Shown: one piece after another, positions 16,036-25,251 of the stretch
Layout of the letters: each line of letters begins with the position of its first letter
Position numbering within the stretch: the first letter of the stretch is position 1
Source: an uncultured Oscillospiraceae bacterium
GTDB lineage: Bacteria; Bacillota; Clostridia; Oscillospirales; Oscillospiraceae
Length of the DNA stretch: 64,000 nt
Direction: 5' to 3'
NCBI GenBank assembly: GCA_910587345.1
Contig: CAJUKH010000026.1
Span: 241,110-305,109, forward strand
The notes under the pieces: generated by a model
Database searches by the model: none
What the model saw: the letters and a program-made list of their open reading frames with translations, nothing else
Told to the model about the DNA's origin: nothing
Position numbers and translations under genes: made by a program

Positions 16036-16264
16036 CCCCTATCTTCCCCAGTCCTGGGCCGGACGAGAGGAAACACCCCCTCCCTCCACCCCTCCCGCCG
16101 GCGAAAAAAAATCCGGCCTCACCGGACTGTTGAAGAGCCTAAAGCTGGAGGACATTGACACAGGAGACGTACTGCTTCTTCTCATTCTCCTCTTTCTCTT
16201 TCTGGACGACCGGGAGGACAATCTGGAACTGCTCATCACCCTGGGACTGATGCTGATTTTGTAA
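16028..16264 (+). CDS. small membrane protein, third of a three-gene set
   Basis: 78 residues: a proline-rich start (MYNPYLPQSWAG), a basic helix, and a C-terminal half with DVLLLLILLFLFLDD and LELLITLGLMLIL, which look like one or two short membrane segments split by acidic residues. The family is unknown to me. The 8-bp overlap with the upstream gene suggests that the products work together, perhaps with this one as a membrane anchor. That is inference. Confidence 0.72.
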   Translation: MYNPYLPQSWAGREETPPPSTPPAGEKKSGLTGLLKSLKLEDIDTGDVLLLLILLFLFLDDREDNLELLITLGLMLIL

Positions 16265-16293
16265 GCAAACAGGATATATCAAGACAGAAACAG

Positions 16294-16326
16294 ATGGTGT
16301 CCGGCTTTGCCGGGCACCATTTTCAC
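16294..16326 (+). terminator. terminator after the three-gene set
   Basis: ATGGTGTCCGGC/GCCGGGCACCAT hairpin (one G-T pair) followed by TTTTCACCTTTTCC. Confidence 0.7.
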
Positions 16327-16354
16327 CTTTTCCTCTCTCCCAGCTCTCTCAAGC

Positions 16355-17089
16355 TTAATGCAGCACCGTTCCGTCGGGCAGAGTGAAGGATGCCCCGGCG
16401 GGTACGGGCACCTCGGCCTGTCCGGCAGTCATGGACCAGACCACCGCTCCCCCGATCTCGGTTTCGGCCGCCACCAGAAGCCCGTTGTCCGAGGAGACCC
16501 AGTACCGCTCCACCTGGTCCAGCACGGGAACCGCAGTCTCCACATAAACGCAGGCCTGGCCGTTCTTCTCCTCATACCCGGCGGCGGTGAGGTCCTCCAC
16601 CGGCAAAGCCAGCACATCCTGATAGGTGGGCAGCCTTTGGGTCTCAATGTCGGCGGGCGCCTCCCCCACCGCCCAGGTGAGGACCGTGCGGTCATTGTTA
16701 TACCACCGCCAGACCGTACTGGCTCCCTGAATGGTATGGACCGTGCCCCCACCGGGCAAGGTCAGATCGGCACGGGTCCAATCTCCGTCCACCCACACCT
16801 GTCCCCTGGTCTCGGCCCCTTCCAAAAGAGTGGTAAACGTGCGGTAATAGCTTTCTGCGTGCGGCATGGCGGCAATGACATTCTGGACCGTCTGGGGGGT
16901 CACCTCCACCCGAAGCCCTTCGTCCCGGCTCACCTCCCCCTGCTGCTCCTGGTCGGTTGGCACGGGGGTGGGCAGCACAATGGTGGGGGTGGGGCTTGCA
17001 AAAAGGGGCAGCCCAAAGCTGGAGAATACGGCAATGACAATGACCACTCCGATCAATCCCACCAGAATATTCCGATTGCGCCGCTCCAT
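16355..17089 (-). CDS. membrane-anchored extracytoplasmic protein of unknown function
   Basis: 244 residues. A short basic N-terminus is followed by one membrane helix (ILVGLIGVVIVIAVFSSFGL, about residues 8-27), a Thr/Pro linker, and a soluble domain outside the cell that may be beta-rich (WYNNDRTVLTWAVG, VERYWVSSDNGLLVAAETE). The layout recalls lipoprotein-carrier-like folds, but I cannot name a family. ATG at 17089 is chosen because AGGGGGTG precedes it; the frame extends upstream over the end of wecB without a start signal. It lies 35 bp after wecB and is probably the last gene of the wecA-wecB unit. Confidence 0.75.
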   Translation of the reverse strand: MERRNRNILVGLIGVVIVIAVFSSFGLPLFASPTPTIVLPTPVPTDQEQQGEVSRDEGLRVEVTPQTVQNVIAAMPHAESYYRTFTTLLEGAETRGQVWVDGDWTRADLTLPGGGTVHTIQGASTVWRWYNNDRTVLTWAVGEAPADIETQRLPTYQDVLALPVEDLTAAGYEEKNGQACVYVETAVPVLDQVERYWVSSDNGLLVAAETEIGGAVVWSMTAGQAEVPVPAGASFTLPDGTVLH

Positions 17090-17123
17090 CCCTTCACCCC
17101 CTGTTTGAGCCGTACGGTATCCC

Positions 17124-18272
17124 TTACGGCGTAAATTCCGCCGGTTTTTCCGTTTTTTGCCCGAACACATACCCAATGGCATCGGCGATGCGGTCACAGG
17201 CATGGCCGTCCCCATAAGGGTTCACCGCATGAGCCATGGCATCATAGGCCTTTTTGTCGGTGATAAGCTGGGCGCCCAACGCAAAAATCTCCTCCGCATC
17301 GGTGCCGGCCAGCTTTACCGTTCCCGCCCGGACCGCCTCGGGCCGCTCGGTTTCCCGGCGAAGGACAAGCACCGGCTTGCCAAGGGCGGGGGCCTCCTCC
17401 TGAAGCCCTCCCGAATCCGTCATAACAAAGGCGCACCGGGCCATCAGATTGTGCATCTCCTCCACATCCACAGGGTCAATGAGGTGGATGCGCTCATGGC
17501 CGCCCAGATACTTCCCCGCCGCCTCCCGCACCACGGGCGAGAGATGGACCGGATAGACAAGCTCCACCTGTGGATAGGTCTCCACCAGCCGGCGAAGGGC
17601 GGTCATGATGTTGGCCATGGGCTGGCCGTAGTTCTCCCGCCGGTGGCAGGTCACGGCGATGACGGTCTTTCCTGTGTAATCCAAGTGATTCAAAAGCTCG
17701 GTGGAAAAAACAAAATCCGGCCGCACGGTAGTGGCCATGGCGTCAATGACCGTGTTGCCCGTCAAAAATACGTTTTGGGTAATCCCCTCCCGGTGCAGGT
17801 TATCCCGGTTGGCGGCAGTGGGGCTGAAATGGAGGTCTGCCAGATCGCCCACCAGCGTCCGGTTCATCTCCTCGGGAAAGGGGGAATATTTGTCGTAGGT
17901 CCGCAGCCCTGCCTCCACATGGCCCACCTTGATCTGACCGTAAAAGGCGGCCAGAGCGGCAGAGAAGGCCGTGGTGGTGTCCCCATGGACCAGCACCAGG
18001 TCCGGTTTGGCCTGCTGAAAAACCTTTTCCAGCCCCACAAGGCATTTTGTGGTGATGGTGGATAACGTCTGCCCGGGTTCCATGATATTCAGATCAAAAT
18101 CCGGTTTGATTTTGAAAATATCCAGCACACTGTCCAGCATCTCCCGATGCTGGGCGGTAACGCAGCAAAGGCTTTTGATACCCTCCCGGCCGGCCAGTGT
18201 CTTGACCAGGGGGGCCATCTTAATGGCCTCAGGCCGGGTACCGAAAATGGACATGACTCGGATCGGCGTCAT
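17124..18272 (-). CDS. wecB: UDP-N-acetylglucosamine 2-epimerase, non-hydrolysing
   Basis: Interconverts UDP-GlcNAc and UDP-ManNAc, the sugar donor for the linkage unit of wall polymers. 382 residues. Diagnostic motifs are SIFGTRPEAIKMAPL at the N-terminus, VHGDTTTAFSAALAAFY, GHVEAGLRT, FPEEMNRT, FLTGNTVIDA and TDSGGLQEEAPALGKPVLVLR. ATG at 18272 overlaps the wecA-like stop by 4 bp (ATGA), so the two are coupled. Confidence 0.96.
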   Translation of the reverse strand: MTPIRVMSIFGTRPEAIKMAPLVKTLAGREGIKSLCCVTAQHREMLDSVLDIFKIKPDFDLNIMEPGQTLSTITTKCLVGLEKVFQQAKPDLVLVHGDTTTAFSAALAAFYGQIKVGHVEAGLRTYDKYSPFPEEMNRTLVGDLADLHFSPTAANRDNLHREGITQNVFLTGNTVIDAMATTVRPDFVFSTELLNHLDYTGKTVIAVTCHRRENYGQPMANIMTALRRLVETYPQVELVYPVHLSPVVREAAGKYLGGHERIHLIDPVDVEEMHNLMARCAFVMTDSGGLQEEAPALGKPVLVLRRETERPEAVRAGTVKLAGTDAEEIFALGAQLITDKKAYDAMAHAVNPYGDGHACDRIADAIGYVFGQKTEKPAEFTP

Positions 18273-19369
18273 TTTTCTCCCTCTCCTTCCTCGTTCTCCT
18301 CTCCACGGGGTTCCTTCTTCTGAGGTGGTTGGTGGGCGCTTTGGAAAATACTGAGTGCCACGGCACCGGCGGCACAGAAGGCCACCAAAAGCAGCATGGC
18401 TTTCACCGCTCCGCTGGTGGTAAGGACCACCGCCGAAAGGCCCAGAATGGCCGTAATGACATAAAGCACGGCCACCGCCTGCTTCTGGGAAAAGCCCATA
18501 TCGATCAGCCGGTGGTGTACATGCCCCCGGTCGGCGTGCATGGGGCTTTGCCCATGGGCAATACGGCGGATAAAGGCAAAACAGGTATCAAAAATGGGCA
18601 GGCCAAAGAGCAGAAACGGCACCACAAAGGAGATAAGGGTATACATTTTAAACAGCCCCTGAATGGAAATGACCGCCAGCACATACCCCAGGAAAGTAGA
18701 GCCGGTATCCCCCATAAAAATCTTGGCCGGGTTCATATTATAGGGCAAAAAACCCAGGCAGGCCCCCGCCAGTGCCGCCACCAGAAGGGCCACCGGTGGT
18801 TCCCCCACCAAAAGAGCAATGACCAGCAGCGTCAACGAGCTGATGGAGGAAACGCCGCAGGAAAGCCCGTCCAGGCCGTCGATCAGGTTCACGGCATTGG
18901 TCATCCCCACGATCCAAATCACCGTCACCGGCACGGAAAGCCATCCCAAATGCCAGTAGGGATTGCTGGAAAAAATGTTGGGGTTGGAAAGGTCCGTGAT
19001 CACATTTCCTCCCACCACGGCAATCATGGCAGCGATGATCTGGACCACCAGTTTGAAAAGGGCCCTCAGGTCGTAGATATCGTCAAAAATGCCCAGCACC
19101 ACAATAATGACAGAACCCAGCAGCAACGCCCGGTACTGTCCATTCAGCGGAACAAACAGCAGCGCCCCCAGCAGAAAACCCAGAAAAATGGCAAGCCCGC
19201 CCATCAGGGGGATGGGCCGTTTGTGCATCCGGCGATTGTCCTTGGGTACGTCCACCGCCCCCACCTTTACCGCCAGGTTCCGTACCACAGGGGTAAGGAT
19301 CAGGGCAATAAGGAAGGATACCACCAAAGCGGCCAGCACCTGCCCGATCAATTCCAGTGAAATTGGCAT
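18269..19369 (-). CDS. undecaprenyl-phosphate GlcNAc-1-phosphate transferase (TagO/WecA family)
   Basis: Polytopic membrane enzyme that puts GlcNAc-1-phosphate on undecaprenyl phosphate, the first step of teichoic-acid-type polymers. 366 residues with about ten membrane helices. Motifs are VPKDNRRMHKRPIPLMGG, the DDIYDL magnesium site, NAVNLIDGLDGLSCG, FMGDTGSTFLGY and HADRGHVHHRL, all typical of the MraY/WecA superfamily. The DGLDGL form and the wecB neighbour point to TagO rather than MraY. Start ATG at 19369 follows AAAGGAG. Confidence 0.93.
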   Translation of the reverse strand: MPISLELIGQVLAALVVSFLIALILTPVVRNLAVKVGAVDVPKDNRRMHKRPIPLMGGLAIFLGFLLGALLFVPLNGQYRALLLGSVIIVVLGIFDDIYDLRALFKLVVQIIAAMIAVVGGNVITDLSNPNIFSSNPYWHLGWLSVPVTVIWIVGMTNAVNLIDGLDGLSCGVSSISSLTLLVIALLVGEPPVALLVAALAGACLGFLPYNMNPAKIFMGDTGSTFLGYVLAVISIQGLFKMYTLISFVVPFLLFGLPIFDTCFAFIRRIAHGQSPMHADRGHVHHRLIDMGFSQKQAVAVLYVITAILGLSAVVLTTSGAVKAMLLLVAFCAAGAVALSIFQSAHQPPQKKEPRGEENEEGEGEK

Positions 19370-19446
19370 GTGAGGATTCTCCTTTGTTCTGGCCCGGAGC
19401 CAGGTTATCTCTCTGTATCGCCCCGCCCGGCGGGGCAGCGCAGCCG

Positions 19447-20448
19447 TCAGGGCTGAATAAAGCCCACCTTTTTATACACTTTCCGCAGCGTCTTATTGGC
19501 CACATAGGCAGCCTTTTCCGCCCCGGCCCGATAGACGCTCTCCAGATAAGCCTTGTCCGCAAGCAGCCGCTGAGTCTCGGCCTGAATGGGCCGCAGCATC
19601 TCCACCACGGCCTCACCCACAGCGGGCTTAAAGGCGCCGTAGCCCTGGCCGTCAAACTCCTTCTCGATCTCCTCATAGCTCTTACCGGTAGCCGAAGCAT
19701 AGATCTGCATCAGGTTGGCCACGCCGGGCTTCTCCTCGGGGGCGTAGCGGACACAGTTTTCCCGGTCGGAATCGGTGACCGCCCGCTTGAATTTCCGCAG
19801 GATATCCTCCGGCTTCTCCAGCATAAACACACAGCCCTCGGGCTGGGATTTGCTCATCTTGCTGTCGGGGGTGGCAAGGCTCATGACCCGGGCCCCCACC
19901 TTCTGGATAAAGGGCTCGGGAATCTTGAACACATCGCCGTAGATGCCGTTGAACCGGTTGGCGATGTCCCGGCAAATTTCAATGTGCTGGCGCTGATCCT
20001 CTCCCACGGGAACATAGTCAGGCTGATAGATAAGGATATCGGCCGCCATCAGCACGGGGTAGTCAAACAGTCCCGCATTGATATTGTCGGCATGACGGGC
20101 CGATTTATCCTTGAACTGGGTCATTCGGGACAGTTCGCCGAACATGGTGTAGCAGTTCAGCACCCAGGCCAGCTGGGCGTGGGAGGGAACATGGGACTGA
20201 ATAAAAAGGGTATTCTTCTCCGGGTCCAGACCGCAGGCGATATAGGTAGCCAGCTGGGTCAGCACCCGGCGGCGCAACTCGGCAGGGTCCTGCCGCACCG
20301 TAATGGTATGCATATCCGCCATAAAATAATAGCAGTCGTACTCATCGGCCCGCTCGGCCCAGTTTTTGATGGCCCCCAGATAGTTGCCGATATGCAGCTC
20401 TCCGCTGGGCTGGATGCCCGAGAGCATAACTTTCTTTTCCTTTTCCAT
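19447..20448 (-). CDS. trpS: tryptophanyl-tRNA synthetase
   Basis: Class I synthetase that charges tRNA-Trp. 333 residues, the usual length. HIGH-type motif GELHIGNYLG (about residues 16-25), VPVGEDQRQH and the KMSKS loop DSKMSKSQPEG are present. Typical helical C-terminal domain. The 77 bp to wecA hold only a GC-rich hairpin. No T-box leader is visible upstream. Confidence 0.98.
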   Translation of the reverse strand: MEKEKKVMLSGIQPSGELHIGNYLGAIKNWAERADEYDCYYFMADMHTITVRQDPAELRRRVLTQLATYIACGLDPEKNTLFIQSHVPSHAQLAWVLNCYTMFGELSRMTQFKDKSARHADNINAGLFDYPVLMAADILIYQPDYVPVGEDQRQHIEICRDIANRFNGIYGDVFKIPEPFIQKVGARVMSLATPDSKMSKSQPEGCVFMLEKPEDILRKFKRAVTDSDRENCVRYAPEEKPGVANLMQIYASATGKSYEEIEKEFDGQGYGAFKPAVGEAVVEMLRPIQAETQRLLADKAYLESVYRAGAEKAAYVANKTLRKVYKKVGFIQP

Positions 20449-20530
20449 CGTATAAGTGCCCCTTTCGGCTTAAATTCCATGCAGGAACTCAAAATTCCAT
20501 GTTAAATCATCATACCACATTCTCCTCCGC

Positions 20531-20559
20531 TTGACAAGTTCTTCCCGGGCTGTTAAAGT
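20531..20559 (+). promoter_or_regulatory. promoter of gltX
   Basis: TTGACA (20531-20536), 17 bp, TAAAGT (20554-20559), about 28 nt before the start codon. Confidence 0.75.
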
Positions 20560-20593
20560 AGTATCAGAGAACTATTTTTAGGAGGAATGAGTC

Positions 20594-22075
20594 ATGGATA
20601 TGACCTGGTTTGACGATATGGAAAAGCGCATTCCTACCGGGGAGGTCCGCACCCGTTTTGCCCCTTCCCCCACGGGATATATGCACATCGGCAACCTGCG
20701 CACCGCCCTTTATACCTGGCTGATCGCCCGGCACGCCGGGGGCCGGTTTATCCTGCGCATTGAGGACACCGACCAAAGCCGTCTGGTAGAGGGCGCCACC
20801 GAGGTCATTTACAACACCCTGAAGGAGTGCCGCCTTACCTGGGACGAGGGTCCCGATATCGGCGGCCCTGTGGGTCCCTATATCCAGACCGAGCGGCGGG
20901 ACCTTTACGCAAAGTATGCCCATCTGCTGGTGGAGAAGGGCGAGGCCTACTATTGCTTCTGCGACAAGGCCGAATCCGCCGAGGACAGCGGCAATTTCGA
21001 GAAGACGGAAGACCCCTGCCGCAGCCTTTCCTTTGAAGAGGCCAAGGCCCGGGTAGAGGCCGGAGAGTCCTATGTGGTCCGCCAGAAGATCCCCCGGGAG
21101 GGGCAGACCACCTTCCAGGATGTGATCTTCGGGGACATCACTGTGGACAACGACACTTTGGACGACCAGGTACTGATGAAGCGGGACGGACTGCCCACCT
21201 ACAACTTTGCCAATGTCATTGACGACCATCTCATGGGCATCACCCATGTGGTCCGAGGCAGTGAGTACCTCTCCTCCGCCCCCAAGTACACCCGGCTTTA
21301 CCACGCCTTTGGCTGGCCCGTGCCCGAGTATGTCCACTGCCCCCCCGTCATGCGGGACGCCCACAATAAGATGTCCAAGCGCCACGGGGACCCCTCCTAC
21401 GAGGACCTGAAGGCCCAGGGCTATATCACCCCGGCCATCCTCAACTATGTGACATTGCTGGGCTGGGCGCCCAAGGGCGAAAATGCCGAGCGGGAGTTTT
21501 TCACACTGGAGGACCTGACCGAGATCTTCGAGATGGCCAGCGTGTCCAAATCCCCCTCCATCTTCGATCAGGAGAAGCTGAAATACTTCAACGGCCACTA
21601 TCTGCGGGAGATGAGTGCAGAGGACTTTTATGCTCTGGCCGAACCCCACCTGAAGGCGGCCATCCACGCCCCCCAGGTGGACCTGAAGCTGGTGGCGCCT
21701 TTGGTCCAGGGCCGGTGCGACACCCTGATGGACATTGCCCCCCAGGTGGATTTCTTCGATGCTCTGCCCCAGTATTCCAACGAGCTTTACTGCCACAAAA
21801 AAATGAAAACCGACGAGGCCAACTCTCTGGAGGCGTTAAAGCTGACCCTTCCCGTACTGGAAGGGCTTGCCGAATGGACCTATGACAGCATCCACGGCGC
21901 TTTGGTGGGCCTTGCCGAAAAGCTGGAGCTGAAAAACGGCCGCATCATGTGGCCGGTGCGCACCGCCCTGTCGGGTAAGGCGGTGACCCCCGGCGGTGCG
22001 GTGGAGCTGTGCCAGATCCTGGGCCGGGAAGAGACCCTGAAGCGGATGGAGCAGGGCATCACCCAGCTGTCCTGA
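20594..22075 (+). CDS. gltX: glutamyl-tRNA synthetase
   Basis: Class I synthetase charging tRNA-Glu, and possibly tRNA-Gln, which many Firmicutes fix with GatCAB; that part is inference. 493 residues. HIGH region RFAPSPTGYMHIGNLRTAL, RIEDTDQSR, and the KMSKS loop NKMSKRHGDPSYEDL are present. The C-terminal helical anticodon-binding domain is complete. AGGAGG precedes ATG 20594 by 8 nt. Confidence 0.97.
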   Translation: MDMTWFDDMEKRIPTGEVRTRFAPSPTGYMHIGNLRTALYTWLIARHAGGRFILRIEDTDQSRLVEGATEVIYNTLKECRLTWDEGPDIGGPVGPYIQTERRDLYAKYAHLLVEKGEAYYCFCDKAESAEDSGNFEKTEDPCRSLSFEEAKARVEAGESYVVRQKIPREGQTTFQDVIFGDITVDNDTLDDQVLMKRDGLPTYNFANVIDDHLMGITHVVRGSEYLSSAPKYTRLYHAFGWPVPEYVHCPPVMRDAHNKMSKRHGDPSYEDLKAQGYITPAILNYVTLLGWAPKGENAEREFFTLEDLTEIFEMASVSKSPSIFDQEKLKYFNGHYLREMSAEDFYALAEPHLKAAIHAPQVDLKLVAPLVQGRCDTLMDIAPQVDFFDALPQYSNELYCHKKMKTDEANSLEALKLTLPVLEGLAEWTYDSIHGALVGLAEKLELKNGRIMWPVRTALSGKAVTPGGAVELCQILGREETLKRMEQGITQLS

Positions 22076-22094
22076 GCCTTTTTCCTCACAACAT

Positions 22095-22125
22095 CAAAAG
22101 GAGCGGCCGATGGCCGCTCCTTTTG
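22095..22125. terminator. bidirectional terminator between gltX and the ABC genes
   Basis: CAAAAGGAGCGGCC/GGCCGCTCCTTTTG perfect hairpin with a three-base loop between convergent genes. Confidence 0.85.
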
Positions 22126-22126
22126 A

Positions 22127-22957
22127 TTACTTCAAATCTTTTTTCTCAAACAGTCCCAGCCCAACCAGAGTGATACCCACTGTCAGCACCACCGAAGCCC
22201 CAAGGCTGAGCAGCGGCTGCGGCAGCTCCTGATTGGCCAGCAGAATGGCCTGTCCCGTGGGCATGGTCTCCATCAGAAACTGGCAGAAAGTCCTCATGGC
22301 TCCACCGATATACCGGGGATTGGGGGTGGGGTCGGACCACTGCATCCCCTGGGCGGTAATAATGATGCCGCTGTCCAACTCCGGCTCCCCCAGCCGGGCG
22401 TTGAGCCAGCTGGAAAAGGCCGCCATGGCCAGGAAAAGAAGGATCACCGTCACTGCCGTAGTGGCCTTTTTCTCCGAAAGCATCCCCACCAGGGCAAACA
22501 GGGCCGTCAGGGCCATATTGAATCCCAGGCTTACAAGGAAGGAAAGGGCCACACCGCCCGCCCCCATCTTCCACACACCAAGGCCGGGAATGCCCACCAT
22601 ACCGGCCAGGAAAACGGCGGCGGTAAACAGCGCCGCCACCCCCATGCCGGTCACCAGCTGGGCCAGATAGACCTCCCGCCGGGTGTGTCCCACCACCAGC
22701 TTGTTTCGCAGCGTACCGTCACTATATTCCGTCCCCAGGAACATTCCCAGTACCAGGGCGAAAAACAGCCCCAGCACTGGCCCTGCATCAAAGTAAAACT
22801 GATCCAACGACCACTCATAGCCGTTGGTGTCCATGGCCGCCTGCCGGCAGCCGTTCAGCACGATAAACAGCTCCAGCGCCACAGCTGCAAGCAGGCTGAT
22901 CCACAGGACCCTATTCTTCCCCATGCGGTTTCCATTGGCCCGCAGAAGCTCAGTCAT
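22127..22957 (-). CDS. ABC-2 type transporter permease
   Basis: 276 residues with about six membrane helices. The FLGTEYSDGTLRNKLVVG segment after helix 2 is typical of ABC-2 permeases of the bacitracin/lantibiotic-export type. It partners the ATPase gene just upstream. ATG at 22957 is preceded by GGGGGTGG and overlaps the ATPase stop by 8 bp. Substrate unknown; no peptide or regulator gene is adjacent. Confidence 0.88.
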   Translation of the reverse strand: MTELLRANGNRMGKNRVLWISLLAAVALELFIVLNGCRQAAMDTNGYEWSLDQFYFDAGPVLGLFFALVLGMFLGTEYSDGTLRNKLVVGHTRREVYLAQLVTGMGVAALFTAAVFLAGMVGIPGLGVWKMGAGGVALSFLVSLGFNMALTALFALVGMLSEKKATTAVTVILLFLAMAAFSSWLNARLGEPELDSGIIITAQGMQWSDPTPNPRYIGGAMRTFCQFLMETMPTGQAILLANQELPQPLLSLGASVVLTVGITLVGLGLFEKKDLK

Positions 22958-23675
22958 GCTGTCCACCCCCAATCAGGTCCATGTAATAGTCCTCCAGACT
23001 TTCCCCTTCCCCGATCTCTTCGGCGGCGATCTCCCGCACCATACGGCCCCGGTCCACAAAGCCGTAGTGGGTAGCCAGCTTGGACAGTTCATCCAGAATG
23101 TGGCTGGAGATAAGGACCGTAATGCCTCTCTCCCGGTTCAGCTTCAGAATAAGCTCCCGAATTTCAATGATACCTCTGGGGTCCAGGCCGTTTACCGGCT
23201 CGTCCAGCACCAGAAAATCCGGCTCCCCCGCCATGGCCACCGCAATGCCCAGCCGCTGCCGCATCCCCAAAGAGAAATCCCGGGCTTTTTTCTTCCCCGT
23301 ATCCCCCAGACCCACCAGCTCCAGAAGGGGGCCAATCCCCTCATAGTCCCTTCTTCCCAGGATCTGATACTGCTCCTTCAGATTCTCCTCCGCCGTCAGG
23401 TCCAGGTAGATGGAGGGAGTCTCCACCACCGCCCCCATCCGGCGGCGGACTTTCATGATCTCTTTTCCCCCGCTATCCGCCCCATACAGGGTATAACGCC
23501 CCTCCGTGGGCTTTTGCAGGCCGCAGATCAGACGGATCAGGGTGGTCTTACCGGCTCCGTTCTGCCCCACCAGGCCATAGATGGCCCCCTTGGGAACATG
23601 AAGGGATAGGCCGTTCAAAGCGGAAAAGTGCTTGTAGCGCTTGGTCAGCGCTTCTGTGGTCAGGACATACTCCAT
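22950..23675 (-). CDS. ABC transporter ATP-binding protein
   Basis: 241 residues. Walker A GLVGQNGAGKTTLIRL, signature FSLGMRQRLGIA, Walker B FLVLDEPVNGLDPRGI and switch His in LISSHILDEL are intact. The family is the BcrA-like group that drives export or self-protection. ATG at 23675 follows AAAGGAGGAGAG; the frame opens 27 nt earlier without a better site. Two-gene operon with the permease at 22127-22957. Confidence 0.93.
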   Translation of the reverse strand: MEYVLTTEALTKRYKHFSALNGLSLHVPKGAIYGLVGQNGAGKTTLIRLICGLQKPTEGRYTLYGADSGGKEIMKVRRRMGAVVETPSIYLDLTAEENLKEQYQILGRRDYEGIGPLLELVGLGDTGKKKARDFSLGMRQRLGIAVAMAGEPDFLVLDEPVNGLDPRGIIEIRELILKLNRERGITVLISSHILDELSKLATHYGFVDRGRMVREIAAEEIGEGESLEDYYMDLIGGGQHD

Positions 23676-23762
23676 GGTTCTCTCCTCCTTTGCGGGTCCC
23701 ATTCTATCACTCTATTTTTGGGTTTTCTTTGCAAAAAAGGAAAGATTTTTTTAAGATTGGAC

Positions 23763-23807
23763 AAAAAACAGGAAAGAACGGGCAATCTGCCCGCTCCTTC
23801 CTGTTTT
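23763..23807 (-). terminator. terminator of the 23864-24091 gene
   Basis: Minus-strand hairpin ACAGGAAGGAGCGGGCA/TGCCCGTTCTTTCCTGT with small mismatches, followed by TTTTTT. Confidence 0.65.
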
Positions 23808-23863
23808 ATTTGTTATATCCCAATTCGTTTTTGTGTTTCCAGTGTATAAAATACCATTGTCAA

Positions 23864-24091
23864 CTAGACTTCCCTTTTCGCTACAAGGTAGAACGAACTG
23901 GCAAGAACAGACCCAATGACTAAAGATATGACGCTTTTTAGAAAAATCATGTGGCGTATGCTTTCTTTAAAATAGGTCACCGCATCAGCAGCCAGTTTGA
24001 TCCTCAACCCAGGAACTAAATAACAAAGTCCTACGTATGAAACGATAAAAACCACTATGAATATTGTAACAGATACCATAATTCTTTTCAT
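23864..24091 (-). CDS. small two-helix membrane protein of unknown function
   Basis: 75 residues with two membrane helices (IMVSVTIFIVVFIVSYVGLC and ISLVIGSVLASSFYLV) separated by a basic/helical stretch. No family recognised. ATG at 24091 follows AAGGAAGG. Codon use and the surrounding 24092-24247 are clearly AT-richer than the flanks, suggesting an insertion. The 155 bp upstream hold no other gene; TTGACC near 24150 may be part of a weak promoter. Confidence 0.65.
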   Translation of the reverse strand: MKRIMVSVTIFIVVFIVSYVGLCYLVPGLRIKLAADAVTYFKESIRHMIFLKSVISLVIGSVLASSFYLVAKREV

Positions 24092-24247
24092 GCTAGGCCT
24101 TCCTTAAAGCTGGATTTGTCATAAGGACACCTACTATTCAATAATTGGTCAACACAACTTTAAAATGTATCAAATCCAAGAAAATGTATATTTATACACA
24201 CATTTCATCAGCAACAATAAAACGAACTGGGACTTTGTTATATGGTC

Positions 24248-25114
24248 TTATTTCCGAAAGCCTACTACCCCAAAAGCACCGGGACCGCCGTGGGTGGTGA
24301 TGACCCCGCCGGTCTTGACCCAGTGGATGGTCTGAAAACCGCAGGCTCTGGCGCTCTCCTCCACGGCGGAGCGGACCTCATCAGAAAAACCGGGCGCCCA
24401 GATAAGCCACAGTTCCTCCCGGTCCAGTCCCTCCCGCTCGGCGTAGTCGGCCACCAGCTTGGGGGCCACTCCCAACAGCTTGCCCCGCAGCTTTTTGGTG
24501 GCGGTCAGATTGCCGTCCAGGATCTCAATAAGGGGGTGGATGCCCAGTACCCGGCCCACCAGCGCCACCGCATTGCTCACCCGGCCGCCGGCCCGCAGAA
24601 ACTCCAGCTGGTCGGGGATAAAACACATCCGGGCACGGGCGATCAGGTCATTGGCCGCCTCCACCGCCTGAGGCATCTCCCACTCGGGATGCGCCTCCAG
24701 CAGCTGGGCCATGCGGACCACAACGGCGCACTGCCCTCCGGCCACCATCTTGGTATCGATGCTGGTCACATAATCCCGGCCCTCAGCGGCGATCTGGGCG
24801 CTTTGGTAGGAGCAGGTGGTCACCGAGGAATAGGCCAGATAAAGGATCTGGGCCTCGGGATACCGGGCGTGGACCTCGTCAAAGGCTTTCACGAAATCTT
24901 CCGGCACGCTGCCGCTGGTTTTGGGCAGAATACCGGTCTTTTCATAGAATTCACAGACCTCCTCCGAAGGAAAGGTGCCGTCGTCCCGGGTCTCGGTCCC
25001 AAATGTAACGTGCATGGGAACAATGTGAATGTGATAGCGCTGGGCCAGTTCGGGGGGGATATCCGCTCCGGTCTCGGCCATCAGAATAATGGGGCGTTTG
25101 ACCTGTTCGTCCAT
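24248..25114 (-). CDS. DegV family fatty-acid-binding protein
   Basis: 288 residues. DegV proteins bind a fatty acid and act in fatty-acid kinase systems (FakB). Family motifs are TGADIPPELAQRY (usual form DSxADLP), TSGSVPEDFVKAF, YLAYSSVTTCSYQSA, DTKMVAGGQ and FLRAGGRVSNA. ATG at 25114 with GAGAGGG upstream. It stands alone; no FakA-like kinase is adjacent. Confidence 0.92.
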   Translation of the reverse strand: MDEQVKRPIILMAETGADIPPELAQRYHIHIVPMHVTFGTETRDDGTFPSEEVCEFYEKTGILPKTSGSVPEDFVKAFDEVHARYPEAQILYLAYSSVTTCSYQSAQIAAEGRDYVTSIDTKMVAGGQCAVVVRMAQLLEAHPEWEMPQAVEAANDLIARARMCFIPDQLEFLRAGGRVSNAVALVGRVLGIHPLIEILDGNLTATKKLRGKLLGVAPKLVADYAEREGLDREELWLIWAPGFSDEVRSAVEESARACGFQTIHWVKTGGVITTHGGPGAFGVVGFRK

Positions 25115-25214
25115 ATTCAGCCCTCTCTTTCCCTATCAAGCGGATAATTGCAATGTTTCTCCAGCCATTGATACAACCCATCTTTCCGGATTTTGCCCGC
25201 TTAATGTTACGGAT

Positions 25215-25243
25215 AGTATATCACACTCTTTCCCATTTGAAAA
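25215..25243 (-). promoter_or_regulatory. possible promoter of the degV-like gene
   Basis: Minus-strand TTTTCA (25238-25243), 17 bp, TATACT (25215-25220). The -35 is weak. Confidence 0.45.
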
Positions 25244-25251
25244 GGATTTTT

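Noticed and set aside
20449..20593. T-box leaders for trpS, gltX or leuS
   Set aside because: The gaps are too short and I find no conserved T-box antiterminator sequence.
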